In this document: positions 5,934 to 12,666 of the stretch, piece after piece | Layout of the letters: each line of letters starts with the position of its first letter | Numbering within the stretch: the stretch's first letter is position 1 | NCBI GenBank assembly: GCA_036395835.1 | Contig: DASWCW010000004.1 | Coordinates: forward strand, 1-12,666 | Direction: 5' to 3' | Source of the DNA: AP-16 sp036395835 | Lineage (GTDB): Bacteria > Pseudomonadota > Alphaproteobacteria > Rhizobiales > Xanthobacteraceae | DNA: 12,666 nucleotides | Notes under the pieces: generated by a model | The model's database searches: none | Seen by the model: only the letters and a program-made list of their open reading frames with translations | Told to the model about the DNA's origin: nothing | Program-made: the position numbers and the translations under genes

Positions 5934-8102
5934 TCACTCTCCGGCGCCCGCCGCCTCGCGGGGGCGCTCGCCGCCCTCGGCCTTCTGCTTGGCTTCGAGG
6001 TCCTCGCCGGTCTGCTGGTCGACGATCTTCATCGACAGCCGCACCTTGCCGCGGTCGTCGAAGCCGAGCAGCTTGACCTTGACCTTGTCGCCCTCCTTGA
6101 CCACGTCGGTGACCTTCTGCACCCGGCGCGGCGCGAGCTGGCTGATGTGGACCAGGCCGTCTTTCGAGCCGAAGAAATTCACGAAGGCGCCGAAGTCCAC
6201 CACCTTGACCACGGTGCCGTCGTAGACCTGGCCGACCTCGGGCTCCGACGCGATCGACTTGATCCAGTTGATCGCCGCCTTGATCGAATCGCCGCTGGCC
6301 GACGCGATCTTGATCGTCCCGTCGTCGGAAATGTCGATCTTGGCGCCGGTCTTCTCCACGATCTCGCGGATCACCTTGCCGCCCGAGCCGATCACTTCGC
6401 GGATCTTGTCGACCGGGATGGAGATCACCTCGATGCGCGGCGCGTGCGCGCCGAGTTCGGCGCGATGCGAGACCAAGGCCTTGCTCATCTCACCGAGGAT
6501 GTGCATGCGCCCGTCCTTGGCCTGGCCGAGCGCGACCCGCATGATCTCCTCGTTGATGCCGGAGATCTTGATGTCCATCTGCAGCGAGGTGACGCCGCGC
6601 TCGGTGCCGGCCACCTTGAAATCCATGTCGCCCAGATGGTCCTCGTCGCCGAGGATGTCCGAGAGCACGGCAAACCGCCCCTCTTCCAGGATCAGCCCCA
6701 TCGCGATGCCGGCGGTCGGGCGCCGGAGCGGCACGCCCGCATCCATCAGCGCCAGCGACGTGCCGCACACGGTCGCCATCGAGGAGGAGCCGTTGGATTC
6801 GGTGATCTCCGAGACCACGCGCAGCGTGTAGGGGAACTCGTGATGCTGCGGCAGGATCGGACGGATCGCCCGCCAGGCGAGCTTGCCGTGGCCGACCTCG
6901 CGGCGGCTGGGCGCGCCCAGCCGCCCGGTCTCGCCGACCGAGAACGGCGGGAAATTGTAATGCAGCAGGAACGTCTCCTTGTAGGTCCCCTGCAGCGCGT
7001 CGATGTATTGCTCGTCCTCTCCGGTGCCGAGCGTGGCGACGACCAGCGCCTGGGTCTCGCCGCGCGTGAACAGCGCGGAGCCGTGGGTGCGCGGCAGCAC
7101 GCCGACCTCGCAGACGATCGGCCGCACGGTTTTCAGGTCCCGCCCGTCGATGCGCCGGCCGGTATCGAGAATGGCGTGCCGCACGATCTTGGCCTCGAGG
7201 TCCTTGAACACGGCCGCGATCCGCAGCGGGTGGTGCGGGGAGTTCTCGACCCCGTCGGGAAAGAAATGCGCCATCGCCTTGGCCTTGGCGGCGTCGATCG
7301 CCGCGTGCCGCTCCTGCTTGCCGGCGATGCCGTAGGCGGCGCGCAGGTCGACTTCGACCAGCCCCAGCATCTCCTGTTCGAGCGCCTCGCTCTCGGGGAG
7401 TGCGAAGTCGCGCGGCTCCTTGGCGGCCTTCTCGGCGAGCGAGATGATCGCGTCGATCACCGGCTGGAAATGCTTGTGGCCGAACATCACGGCACCGAGC
7501 ATGACGTCTTCGGGCAGCTCCTTGGCTTCCGATTCGACCATCAGGACCGCGTCGCCGGTGCCGGCGACGACGAGGTCGAGCTGGCTTTCCGACATTTCGT
7601 CGAGTTGCGGATTGAGCACGTATTCGTTGTTGATGAAGCCGACGCGCGCGGCGCCGACCGGTCCCATGAACGGCGCGCCCGAGAGCGTGAGCGCCGCCGA
7701 TGCCGCGACCATCGCCACGATGTCGGGATCGTTCTCGAGATCGTGGGAGAGCACGGTGGCGATCACCTGGGTGTCGCAGCGATAGCCCTCGGCGAACAGC
7801 GGCCGGACCGGGCGGTCGATCAGGCGGGAGACCAGCGTCTCCTTTTCGGTGGGACGGCCTTCCCGCTTGAAATAGCCGCCCGGAATGCGGCCGGCGGCGT
7901 AGAATTTTTCCTGGTAGTTGCAGGTGAGCGGCAGGAAATCGATGCCTTCCTTCGGCTCCTTGGCGGAAACGACGGTGGCGAGCATGGTGGTCTCGCCGTA
8001 GGTGGCGAATACCGCGCCGTCGGCTTGGCGGGCTAGCCTGCCGGTTTCCAGGACGAGCTTACGCCCGCCCCAGTCGAGCCCAACACGATGAATATCGAAC
8101 AT
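5934..8102 (-). CDS. pnp: Polyribonucleotide nucleotidyltransferase (PNPase)
   Basis: PNPase degrades RNA from the 3' end using phosphate, releasing nucleoside diphosphates; it is a trimer and part of RNA decay complexes. The 722 residues match the usual length. The first RNase PH domain carries the RNA-binding loop GGYFKREGRPTEKE. An alpha-helical linker and the second RNase PH domain follow. There SDILGDEDHLGDMDFK holds Asp488, Asp494 and Lys496, which line up with E. coli Asp486, Asp492 and Lys494. The KH domain (about 557-615) has the GSGG loop in VIGSGGKVIREI, and the S1 domain (about 623-693) reads VYDGTVVKVVDFGAFVNFFG. The tail is short and acidic. The start ATG follows a purine-rich AAAGAGA and gives the expected N-terminus MFDIHRVGLDWGGRKL. 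It is the last gene of the infB-rbfA-truB-rpsO-pnp run and is separated from rpsO by a structured spacer. Confidence 0.98.
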   Translation of the reverse strand: MFDIHRVGLDWGGRKLVLETGRLARQADGAVFATYGETTMLATVVSAKEPKEGIDFLPLTCNYQEKFYAAGRIPGGYFKREGRPTEKETLVSRLIDRPVRPLFAEGYRCDTQVIATVLSHDLENDPDIVAMVAASAALTLSGAPFMGPVGAARVGFINNEYVLNPQLDEMSESQLDLVVAGTGDAVLMVESEAKELPEDVMLGAVMFGHKHFQPVIDAIISLAEKAAKEPRDFALPESEALEQEMLGLVEVDLRAAYGIAGKQERHAAIDAAKAKAMAHFFPDGVENSPHHPLRIAAVFKDLEAKIVRHAILDTGRRIDGRDLKTVRPIVCEVGVLPRTHGSALFTRGETQALVVATLGTGEDEQYIDALQGTYKETFLLHYNFPPFSVGETGRLGAPSRREVGHGKLAWRAIRPILPQHHEFPYTLRVVSEITESNGSSSMATVCGTSLALMDAGVPLRRPTAGIAMGLILEEGRFAVLSDILGDEDHLGDMDFKVAGTERGVTSLQMDIKISGINEEIMRVALGQAKDGRMHILGEMSKALVSHRAELGAHAPRIEVISIPVDKIREVIGSGGKVIREIVEKTGAKIDISDDGTIKIASASGDSIKAAINWIKSIASEPEVGQVYDGTVVKVVDFGAFVNFFGSKDGLVHISQLAPRRVQKVTDVVKEGDKVKVKLLGFDDRGKVRLSMKIVDQQTGEDLEAKQKAEGGERPREAAGAGE

Positions 8103-8161
8103 GATTTGTCTCTTTCATGGTTTCGGCGGAAGGGCGAAAGCCATGAGCAAGACGGCGAGAG

Positions 8162-8183
8162 GCTGTCGCGCGCGCAAGACAGC
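8162..8183 (-). repeat. Hairpin, 6-bp stem, in the pnp leader
   Basis: GCTGTC (8162-8167) pairs with GACAGC (8178-8183) around a 10-base GC-alternating loop. It is the hairpin closest to pnp among those with a clear stem. Confidence 0.45.
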
Positions 8184-8224
8184 ATCCGGCGATCCTGCCA
8201 TGGCCTTCGATCTCCCTTCTGTCT

Positions 8225-8241
8225 GCCGGGCCTCGCCCGGC
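8225..8241 (-). repeat. Hairpin, 7-bp stem with 3-base loop, in the pnp leader
   Basis: GCCGGGC and GCCCGGC form a perfect 7-bp stem around CTC (GAG in the minus-strand RNA). It has the same geometry and loop as the hairpin at 8251-8267. It has no U tract and so is not a standard terminator. Confidence 0.6.
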
Positions 8242-8250
8242 TTCTGGTTT

Positions 8251-8267
8251 CGGCAGCCTCGCTGCCG
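8251..8267 (-). repeat. Hairpin, 7-bp stem with 3-base loop, in the pnp leader
   Basis: CGGCAGC and GCTGCCG form a perfect 7-bp stem around CTC (GAG in the minus-strand RNA). It sits 9 bases from the similar hairpin at 8225-8241. Confidence 0.6.
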
Positions 8268-8302
8268 GACTTGTTGCGGCGGCTTGCGCCGTCCGCTGTG
8301 AA

Positions 8303-8324
8303 CGCGCGCTCTTTCCCGCGCGCG
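8303..8324 (-). terminator. Hairpin just after rpsO, possible attenuator or 3'-end stabiliser
   Basis: CGCGCGC (8303-8309) and GCGCGCG (8318-8324) form a 7-bp GC-only stem around an 8-base loop that reads GGGAAAGA in the RNA. It begins 5 bases after the rpsO stop codon. The bases after the stem on the RNA (UUCAC) are not a good U tract, so full termination is doubtful; partial read-through into pnp or protection of the rpsO mRNA end is more likely. Confidence 0.45.
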
Positions 8325-8329
8325 GTGTT

Positions 8330-8599
8330 TCAACGACGGATGCCGAGCCGCTCGATCAGCGTCTTGTAGCGGGTCTCGTCGATGCGCCGCAGATAATCGA
8401 GCAGCTGGCGGCGCTGCGACACGAGCTTGAGCAAGCCGCGCCGGGAATGGTTGTCCTTGACGTGGGTCTTGAAATGCTCGGTCAGGCTCGAAATGCGCTC
8501 CGAGAGGATCGCGACCTGGACTTCCGGCGAACCGGTGTCGCCGGATTTGGTGGCATAATTCTGGATGATTTCCGCCTTGCGGCCGGTCGTCAGCGACAT
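8330..8599 (-). CDS. rpsO: 30S ribosomal protein S15
   Basis: The product is 89 residues, exactly the usual length of S15, a primary binder of the 16S rRNA central domain that starts platform assembly. The whole chain fits the family: SLTTGRKAEIIQNYA at the start, the TGSPEVQVAILSERI segment, the basic HVKDNHSRRGLLKLVSQRRQLLDYLR core that contacts rRNA, and the end YKTLIERLGIRR. An in-frame GTG at 8620 would add seven residues inside the end of truB. The ATG at 8599 is preferred because it gives the family N-terminus and has GAAAAGG 8 bases before it. The gene starts 4 bases after the truB stop, so its binding site lies within truB and the two are probably coupled. A hairpin follows the stop. 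Confidence 0.98.
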   Translation of the reverse strand: MSLTTGRKAEIIQNYATKSGDTGSPEVQVAILSERISSLTEHFKTHVKDNHSRRGLLKLVSQRRQLLDYLRRIDETRYKTLIERLGIRR

Positions 8600-8603
8600 C
8601 GTG

Positions 8604-9596
8604 CTAGCCTTTTCTTGCACCGGCGCTGCTGGTCAGGCCGGCGAGGTTGAACACGCGCTTGGGGACGATTTCGCCACGGTCGACTTCGGCAAGGGCGATC
8701 AGCCTTCCCGCCGTGGTGACGTAGACCGTGCCGCGCAAAATCGGAGCGTCCCGTCCGCGCAACAGAACGGCCTGGCCCCGCTGGAGCCGGGCCGCATCGG
8801 CCCGGCTGACGGCCAGCGCCGGGATGTCGTCCAGCGCGGTCTCAACGGGCTCGAGCGCGTCGGCGAGGCTCGCCTCGCCAGCGGCGGCTCTATGCCACAA
8901 AGCCTGCAGCTCTTCCAGCGAAATCATGTCGGGCTCGCCGAACGGTCCGACCGCGGTGCGGCGGAGCGCCGAGACGTGCCCGAAGCACCCCAGCGCGCGG
9001 CCCATGTCGCGCGCGAGCCCGCGCACGTAGGCGCCCTTGCCGCACTCGGCCTCGAACTCGGCATGGTCGGCATCCGGGGTTGCGACGAGCTCGATCCGGT
9101 GAATCGTGACCGGGCGGGCGGCCAGCTCGACCGCCTCGCCGTCGCGGGCAAGATCGTAGGCGCGCTCGCCTTCGATCTTCACCGCCGAGAACCGCGGCGG
9201 CACCTGATCGATGGTGCCGAGGAAGCGCGGCAGCAGCGCGACGATCGCCGCCGCATCGGGACGTTGCGGGCTCGTCTCGATCGCCCGCCCCTCCGCGTCG
9301 TCGGTGTCGCGCTCCTCGCCCCAGCGCACGGTGAAGCGATACGATTTCCGCCCGTCCATCACGAACGGCACGGTCTTGGTCGCCTCGCCGAGCGCGATCG
9401 GCAGACAGCCGGACGCCAGCGGATCGAGCGTGCCGGCGTGGCCTGCACGCTTGGCGCAAAACAGCCGCTTGACCATTCCGACCGCGAACGTCGAGGTCAT
9501 GCCGACCGGCTTGTCGATGATGACCCAGCCGTGGACGTCCTGTTTCTCCGGCTTGCGCGAGGCGCCCGGGGCGTCGATCGCGTCAATGCTCGCCAT
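8604..9596 (-). CDS. truB: tRNA pseudouridine-55 synthase TruB
   Basis: TruB converts U55 in the T-loop of tRNAs to pseudouridine and also acts as a tRNA-folding helper. The 330-residue protein shows the family motif GHAGTLDPLASG with the catalytic Asp58, preceded by the WVIIDKPVGMTS motif near the N-terminus. Further family blocks are KSYRFTVRWGEERDTDDAEG, the VPPRFSAVKIEGERAYDLAR segment and GAYVRGLARDMGRALG. The C-terminal 80 or so residues form the PUA-like part (SRADAARLQRGQAVLL onwards). The ATG at 9596 has GGAGGG 4 bases upstream and overlaps the end of rbfA by 14 bases, so translation is likely coupled. It is followed at 4 bases by rpsO. Confidence 0.97.
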   Translation of the reverse strand: MASIDAIDAPGASRKPEKQDVHGWVIIDKPVGMTSTFAVGMVKRLFCAKRAGHAGTLDPLASGCLPIALGEATKTVPFVMDGRKSYRFTVRWGEERDTDDAEGRAIETSPQRPDAAAIVALLPRFLGTIDQVPPRFSAVKIEGERAYDLARDGEAVELAARPVTIHRIELVATPDADHAEFEAECGKGAYVRGLARDMGRALGCFGHVSALRRTAVGPFGEPDMISLEELQALWHRAAAGEASLADALEPVETALDDIPALAVSRADAARLQRGQAVLLRGRDAPILRGTVYVTTAGRLIALAEVDRGEIVPKRVFNLAGLTSSAGARKG

Positions 9597-9999
9597 CGGA
9601 CCCTCCGGCGAGATCGCGCTTGACCGCGGGAGACCGCAACAGTCGCTCGATCCGTTCCGCCTCGCCGAATCGCTCGTCGATGCGGAAGCGGATGTCGGGC
9701 GCGAATTTCAGATTCACCTTCTTGGCGATCGCGCCGCGCACGTAGCGCTTGTTGCGGTCGAGCGCCGCCAAGACCTGCGCCTCGTCGCGCCCGCCGAGCG
9801 GCATCACGTAGACGGTCGCCAGCCGCAGGTCGGGGCTCATGCGCACTTCCGGCACCGTGACCACATGCGTCTCGATCACCGCGTCGTGCACTTCGCCTTG
9901 CGCCAGCAGCTCGGCGACGGCGTGGCGCACGGCCTCGCCGACGCGCAGCTGGCGCTGCGAGGGGCCGCTTGCCGGCGCGCGATGCTGTCCGCGGGACAT
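9583..9999 (-). CDS. rbfA: 30S ribosome-binding factor A
   Basis: RbfA binds the maturing 30S subunit near the 16S rRNA 5' helix and helps late assembly, notably in the cold. The product from ATG 9999 is 138 residues, normal for the family. It starts MSRGQHRAPASGPSQRQLRVGE, as alphaproteobacterial RbfA does. The KH-like core follows: VRHAVAELLAQGEVHD, then THVVTVPEVRMSPDLRLATVYVMPLGG, and the C-terminal LKFAPDIRFRIDERFGEAERIERLL. The frame stays open to 10083, but the extra 28 residues are not family-like, and ACGAGG lies 9 bases before ATG 9999. Its 3' end overlaps truB. It sits between infB and truB, the standard order. Confidence 0.96.
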   Translation of the reverse strand: MSRGQHRAPASGPSQRQLRVGEAVRHAVAELLAQGEVHDAVIETHVVTVPEVRMSPDLRLATVYVMPLGGRDEAQVLAALDRNKRYVRGAIAKKVNLKFAPDIRFRIDERFGEAERIERLLRSPAVKRDLAGGSDGEH

Positions 10000-10008
10000 T
10001 TCATTGAG

Positions 10009-10014
10009 CCTCGT
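10009..10014 (-). promoter_or_regulatory. Ribosome binding site that decides the rbfA start
   Basis: ACGAGG on the minus strand lies 9 bases before ATG 9999. It supports this start over the upstream in-frame ATG at 10083. Confidence 0.6.
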
Positions 10015-10097
10015 TACGTTCCGGCGCGCGCTGGCGGCGCCGAACGTTCTCCGATCGATCTCGTTCCAATTTCTCCCGGACAAGATGAGCGCAGGCC

Positions 10098-10112
10098 AAA
10101 GTTTCGAACTTT
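10098..10112 (-). repeat. Small hairpin over the infB stop codon
   Basis: AAAGTT (10098-10103) and AACTTT (10107-10112) form a 6-bp AT-rich stem with a 3-base loop that includes part of the infB TAA. The stem is weak and has no GC core. It stands out only because the surroundings are so GC-rich. No terminator function is claimed; the remaining infB-rbfA spacer (10000-10110) shows nothing else. Confidence 0.3.
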
Positions 10113-12666
10113 AGAGCGTGCGCTGCACCGTCTCCACCCGGTAGCACTCGATGGTATCGCCGGGGCGCATGTCCTGGAAATTCTCGAACGCCATGCCGCA
10201 TTCCTGGCCGGCACGGACCTCGCGCGCGTCGTCCTTGAAGTGCTTGAGCTGCGAGAGCTTGCCTTCGTGGATCACCACGTTGTCGCGGATGAGCCGCACG
10301 TTGGCGCCGCGCTCGACCGTGCCGTCGGTCACGCGGCATCCGGCGACCTTGCCGACTTTCGACACGTTGAAGATCTCCAGGATCTCCGCGTTGCCCAGCG
10401 TGGTCTCGCGCAGCGTCGGCGGCAAGAGCCCCGACATCGCCTTCTTCACGTCGTCGACGAGATCGTAGATGATGTTGTAGTAGCGGATCTCGATTCCGGC
10501 GCGCTCGGCGGCTTCGCGCGCCTCCTTGTGGGCGCGCACGTTGAAGCCGATGATCGCCGTGCCCGCGGCTTCCGCGAGCGTCACGTCGGATTCGTTGATG
10601 CCGCCGACCCCGGCGTGGATGACGCGCGCCGTGACTTCCTCGGTGCCGAGCTTGTCGAGCGCGCCGACGACCGCCTCGACCGAGCCCTGCACGTCGCCCT
10701 TGATCACCAGCGGGAACTCCTTGCGGCCCGCGGTCTTGAGCTGGGTCATCATCTGTTCGAGCGAGCCGCGCAGGCCGGCCGTGCGCGCGACCAGCATTTC
10801 GCGCTTCTGCCGCGCCCGGTACGCCGTCACCTCGCGGGCGCGTCCTTCGGTGTCCACCACCGCGAGCCGATCGCCGGCTTCGGGCGTGCCGCTGAAGCCG
10901 AGCACTTCGACCGGCGTCGACGGGCCGGCGGTCTCGACGGGGGTTCCAGCATCGCTGACCAGCGCCCGCACGCGGCCCCATTCCGCGCCGGCGACTACGA
11001 GATCGCCGACGTGCAACGTGCCGCGCTGGACCAGCACGGTCGCGACCGACCCGCGGCCGCGATCGAGCTTCGCCTCGATCACGGTGCCTTCGGCGGGACG
11101 GTGCGGATCGGCCCTGAGCTCGAGAATTTCCGACTGCAAGCCGATGGTCTCGAGCAGGCGGTCGAGGTTGGTCTTCTTGGTCGCGGAGACTTCGACGTCG
11201 AGCACGTCGCCGCCGAGGGATTCGACCTGGATTTCGTGCTGCAGCAGCTCGGTGCGTACCCGCTCCGGCTTGGCATCGGGTTTGTCGATCTTGTTGATGG
11301 CGACGATGATCGGCACCTTGGCGGCCTTGGCGTGATGAATGGCCTCGACCGTTTGCGGCATGACGCCGTCATCCGCCGCCACCACCAGCACGACGAGGTC
11401 CGTCACCTTCGCGCCGCGGGCCCGCATCGCCGTGAAGGCGGCGTGGCCCGGCGTGTCGATGAAGGTGATTTTCGCCCCCGAAGGCGCAGTCACCTGGTAG
11501 GCACCGATGTGCTGGGTGATGCCGCCCGCTTCGCCCGCGGCGACTTCGGTCGAGCGGATCGCATCGAGCAGCGAGGTCTTGCCGTGATCGACATGACCCA
11601 TGATGGTGACGACCGGCGGGCGCGGCACGAGATTCGCCGGATCGTCCGGCGCGTCGAACAGGCCTTCTTCCACGTCGGATTCCGCGACGCGGCGGACCGA
11701 ATGCCCCATCTCTTCGGCCACGAGCTGGGCGGTATCGGCGTCGATCACGTCGGTGATCTGCACCATTTGCCCCTGCTTCATCAGCAGCCGGATCACGTCG
11801 ACGGCGCGCTCGGCCATGCGGTTGGCGAGCTCCTGGATGGCGATGGCTTCCGGGATCGTCACCTCGCGGACGAGCTTTTCCTTGGGCTCGTTGGTGACCT
11901 GGCGCTTGAGCCGCTGCACGCGCCGGCGGAACGCCGCGTCGGAACGCTGCCGCTCCTCGTCCACCTTCAGTGCGGTGACCAGGGTGAGCCTGCCGCGGCG
12001 CTTTTCGAGGCCGGTGCGGGGCGCCTTGGGGGCGGGCGCGGGACGCGCGGCCCCGCCGGGACCACGGCGCACGGTTCGCGGCGCCTCTTCCTCTTCGGGC
12101 TCGAGCGCGGTACGTGCGCCGGGCGCCAATGCGGTTCGCTTGGCTTCGTCCTCGCCGAAGCGCTTCTTGGCCTCCTGCTCGGCCTTGCGTTTGGTCTCCT
12201 CCTCGTGGCGGCGGCGGTCCTCCTCCTCGCGCTTTCGCGCCTCCGCGGCCTCGCGCTCCAGCTGCTCGCGGCCTTCGCGATCGGTGCGGCGCCGCGCTTC
12301 CTCCTCGGCAATGCGGCGTTCCTCCGCCTCGCGCACGCGCGCGTCGGCGAGCGCGTGGGCGCGCGCGTTGCGTTCCTCGTCGGTCAGCGTGCGCAGCACG
12401 ACCCCGGAGGGCTTCGGCGCCGCAGCCGGGCTCAACGCGGGGCTCTGAACCGCCGCGGAACCGGCGGCGGATGCCTTGGCTTGCCGCGCGGGCGCGCGTT
12501 CCGCCGCGCCGATCGGCTCGGCCGCCTTGGCGTCGCCCGGCCCGGCCGCGCGACGCTTCACCTTCTCCACGACAACCGCCTTGCTGCGGCCGTGGCTGAA
12601 GCTTTGACGCACGACTCCCTGCTCGACGCCGCGTTTGAGCGTCAGCGTCTTGGTCGGATTGACGCT
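10111..12666 (-). CDS. infB: Translation initiation factor IF-2, 5' end outside the window
   Basis: IF-2 is the GTPase that brings initiator tRNA to the 30S subunit and promotes subunit joining. About 851 residues are visible. The frame is open through the right edge and reads SVNPTKTLTLKRGVEQGV before VRQSFSHGRSKAVVVEKVK, the usual alphaproteobacterial N-terminus, so only a few tens of residues are likely missing. In window numbering there is an Ala/Pro-rich linker, a long Glu/Arg/Lys/Ala helix (about 92-178), the IF2_N domain (about 264-326), and the G domain with GHVDHGKT (357-364), GGITQHIGA, DTPGH (404-408), NKID (458-461) and SATK. The beta-barrel domains and the tRNA-binding C-terminal domain ending ECYRVETVQRTL follow. 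A GTG at 12612 is internal, not the start. It is first in the visible run infB-rbfA-truB-rpsO-pnp; nusA and its neighbours are expected beyond the right edge. Confidence 0.98.
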   Translation of the reverse strand, partial: SVNPTKTLTLKRGVEQGVVRQSFSHGRSKAVVVEKVKRRAAGPGDAKAAEPIGAAERAPARQAKASAAGSAAVQSPALSPAAAPKPSGVVLRTLTDEERNARAHALADARVREAEERRIAEEEARRRTDREGREQLEREAAEARKREEEDRRRHEEETKRKAEQEAKKRFGEDEAKRTALAPGARTALEPEEEEAPRTVRRGPGGAARPAPAPKAPRTGLEKRRGRLTLVTALKVDEERQRSDAAFRRRVQRLKRQVTNEPKEKLVREVTIPEAIAIQELANRMAERAVDVIRLLMKQGQMVQITDVIDADTAQLVAEEMGHSVRRVAESDVEEGLFDAPDDPANLVPRPPVVTIMGHVDHGKTSLLDAIRSTEVAAGEAGGITQHIGAYQVTAPSGAKITFIDTPGHAAFTAMRARGAKVTDLVVLVVAADDGVMPQTVEAIHHAKAAKVPIIVAINKIDKPDAKPERVRTELLQHEIQVESLGGDVLDVEVSATKKTNLDRLLETIGLQSEILELRADPHRPAEGTVIEAKLDRGRGSVATVLVQRGTLHVGDLVVAGAEWGRVRALVSDAGTPVETAGPSTPVEVLGFSGTPEAGDRLAVVDTEGRAREVTAYRARQKREMLVARTAGLRGSLEQMMTQLKTAGRKEFPLVIKGDVQGSVEAVVGALDKLGTEEVTARVIHAGVGGINESDVTLAEAAGTAIIGFNVRAHKEAREAAERAGIEIRYYNIIYDLVDDVKKAMSGLLPPTLRETTLGNAEILEIFNVSKVGKVAGCRVTDGTVERGANVRLIRDNVVIHEGKLSQLKHFKDDAREVRAGQECGMAFENFQDMRPGDTIECYRVETVQRTL

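Larger units (their letters stand above)
8103..8329 (-). promoter_or_regulatory. Hairpin-rich rpsO-pnp spacer, probable pnp leader
   Basis: This 227-base spacer carries at least four separate inverted repeats (8162-8183, 8225-8241, 8251-8267, 8303-8324), listed individually. In enterobacteria the pnp leader between rpsO and pnp is cut by RNase III and used for PNPase autocontrol. The location and structure here fit an analogous leader, but no sequence homology to that leader was seen. No convincing promoter was found in it. Confidence 0.5.

Noticed and set aside
5877..8036. 719-codon open frame on the plus strand
   Set aside because: It lies entirely antisense to pnp, has the Asp/Arg/His/Leu-rich make-up typical of GC-rich shadow frames, and begins inside the palindrome at 5883-5908 with no binding site.
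8115..8333. 72-codon minus-strand frame from a TTG overlapping the rpsO stop (TTGA) and ending 12 bases before pnp
   Set aside because: The position is suggestive of coupling, but the start is a rare TTG, the product is Arg/Pro-rich without a recognisable fold, and it runs straight through all the hairpins. More likely an untranslated leader.
11600..12448. 282-codon open frame on the plus strand
   Set aside because: It is antisense to infB; a Ser/Arg-rich low-complexity product opposite the charged helix of IF-2.
1..12666. CRISPR array, tRNA/rRNA genes, insertion sequences or attachment sites
   Set aside because: No regularly spaced direct repeats, no tRNA-like cloverleaf, no transposase motif and no terminal inverted repeats with target duplications were seen by eye on either strand.

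Overview
The window is GC-rich DNA that looks like an alphaproteobacterium of the order Hyphomicrobiales (Bradyrhizobium/Xanthobacteraceae-like). This rests on the visible IF-2 N-terminus (TKTLTLKRGVEQGVVRQSFSHGR), on the RbfA and PNPase sequences, and on the conserved gene order. It is an inference from remembered families, not from a search.

Right half (5934-12666, all on the minus strand): the conserved translation/RNA-decay operon, read in transcription order as infB (5' end outside the window), rbfA, truB, rpsO and pnp. rbfA and truB overlap by 14 bases. truB and rpsO are 4 bases apart. A 227-base, hairpin-rich spacer separates rpsO from pnp. All five reading frames look intact. The products are initiation factor IF-2, a 30S maturation factor, the tRNA pseudouridine-55 synthase, ribosomal protein S15 and polynucleotide phosphorylase.

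Middle (4470-5908): a secreted YVTN-type beta-propeller protein on the plus strand. It is divergent from the signalling genes to its left and convergent with pnp. A perfect GC-rich palindrome (5883-5908) lies between it and pnp and probably acts as a terminator.

Left part (1-4469): an accessory signalling cassette. A CHAT-domain (caspase-like) peptidase, cut by the window edge, lies on the plus strand. Facing it on the minus strand is a two-gene unit: an exported FecR-like protein followed 17 bases later by a CHASE2-transmembrane-class III adenylate cyclase. The cyclase coding region is spread over all three minus-strand frames by two apparent single-base losses (near 3562 and near 2637-2654). 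All its recognisable catalytic residues remain. It is therefore either a recently broken gene or carries two sequence errors. The combination of periplasmic sensor, cAMP synthesis and a cytoplasmic CHAT protease is the most interesting part of the window. The functional link between these parts is inferred from proximity only. I see no tRNA, rRNA, CRISPR array, insertion sequence or integration site.
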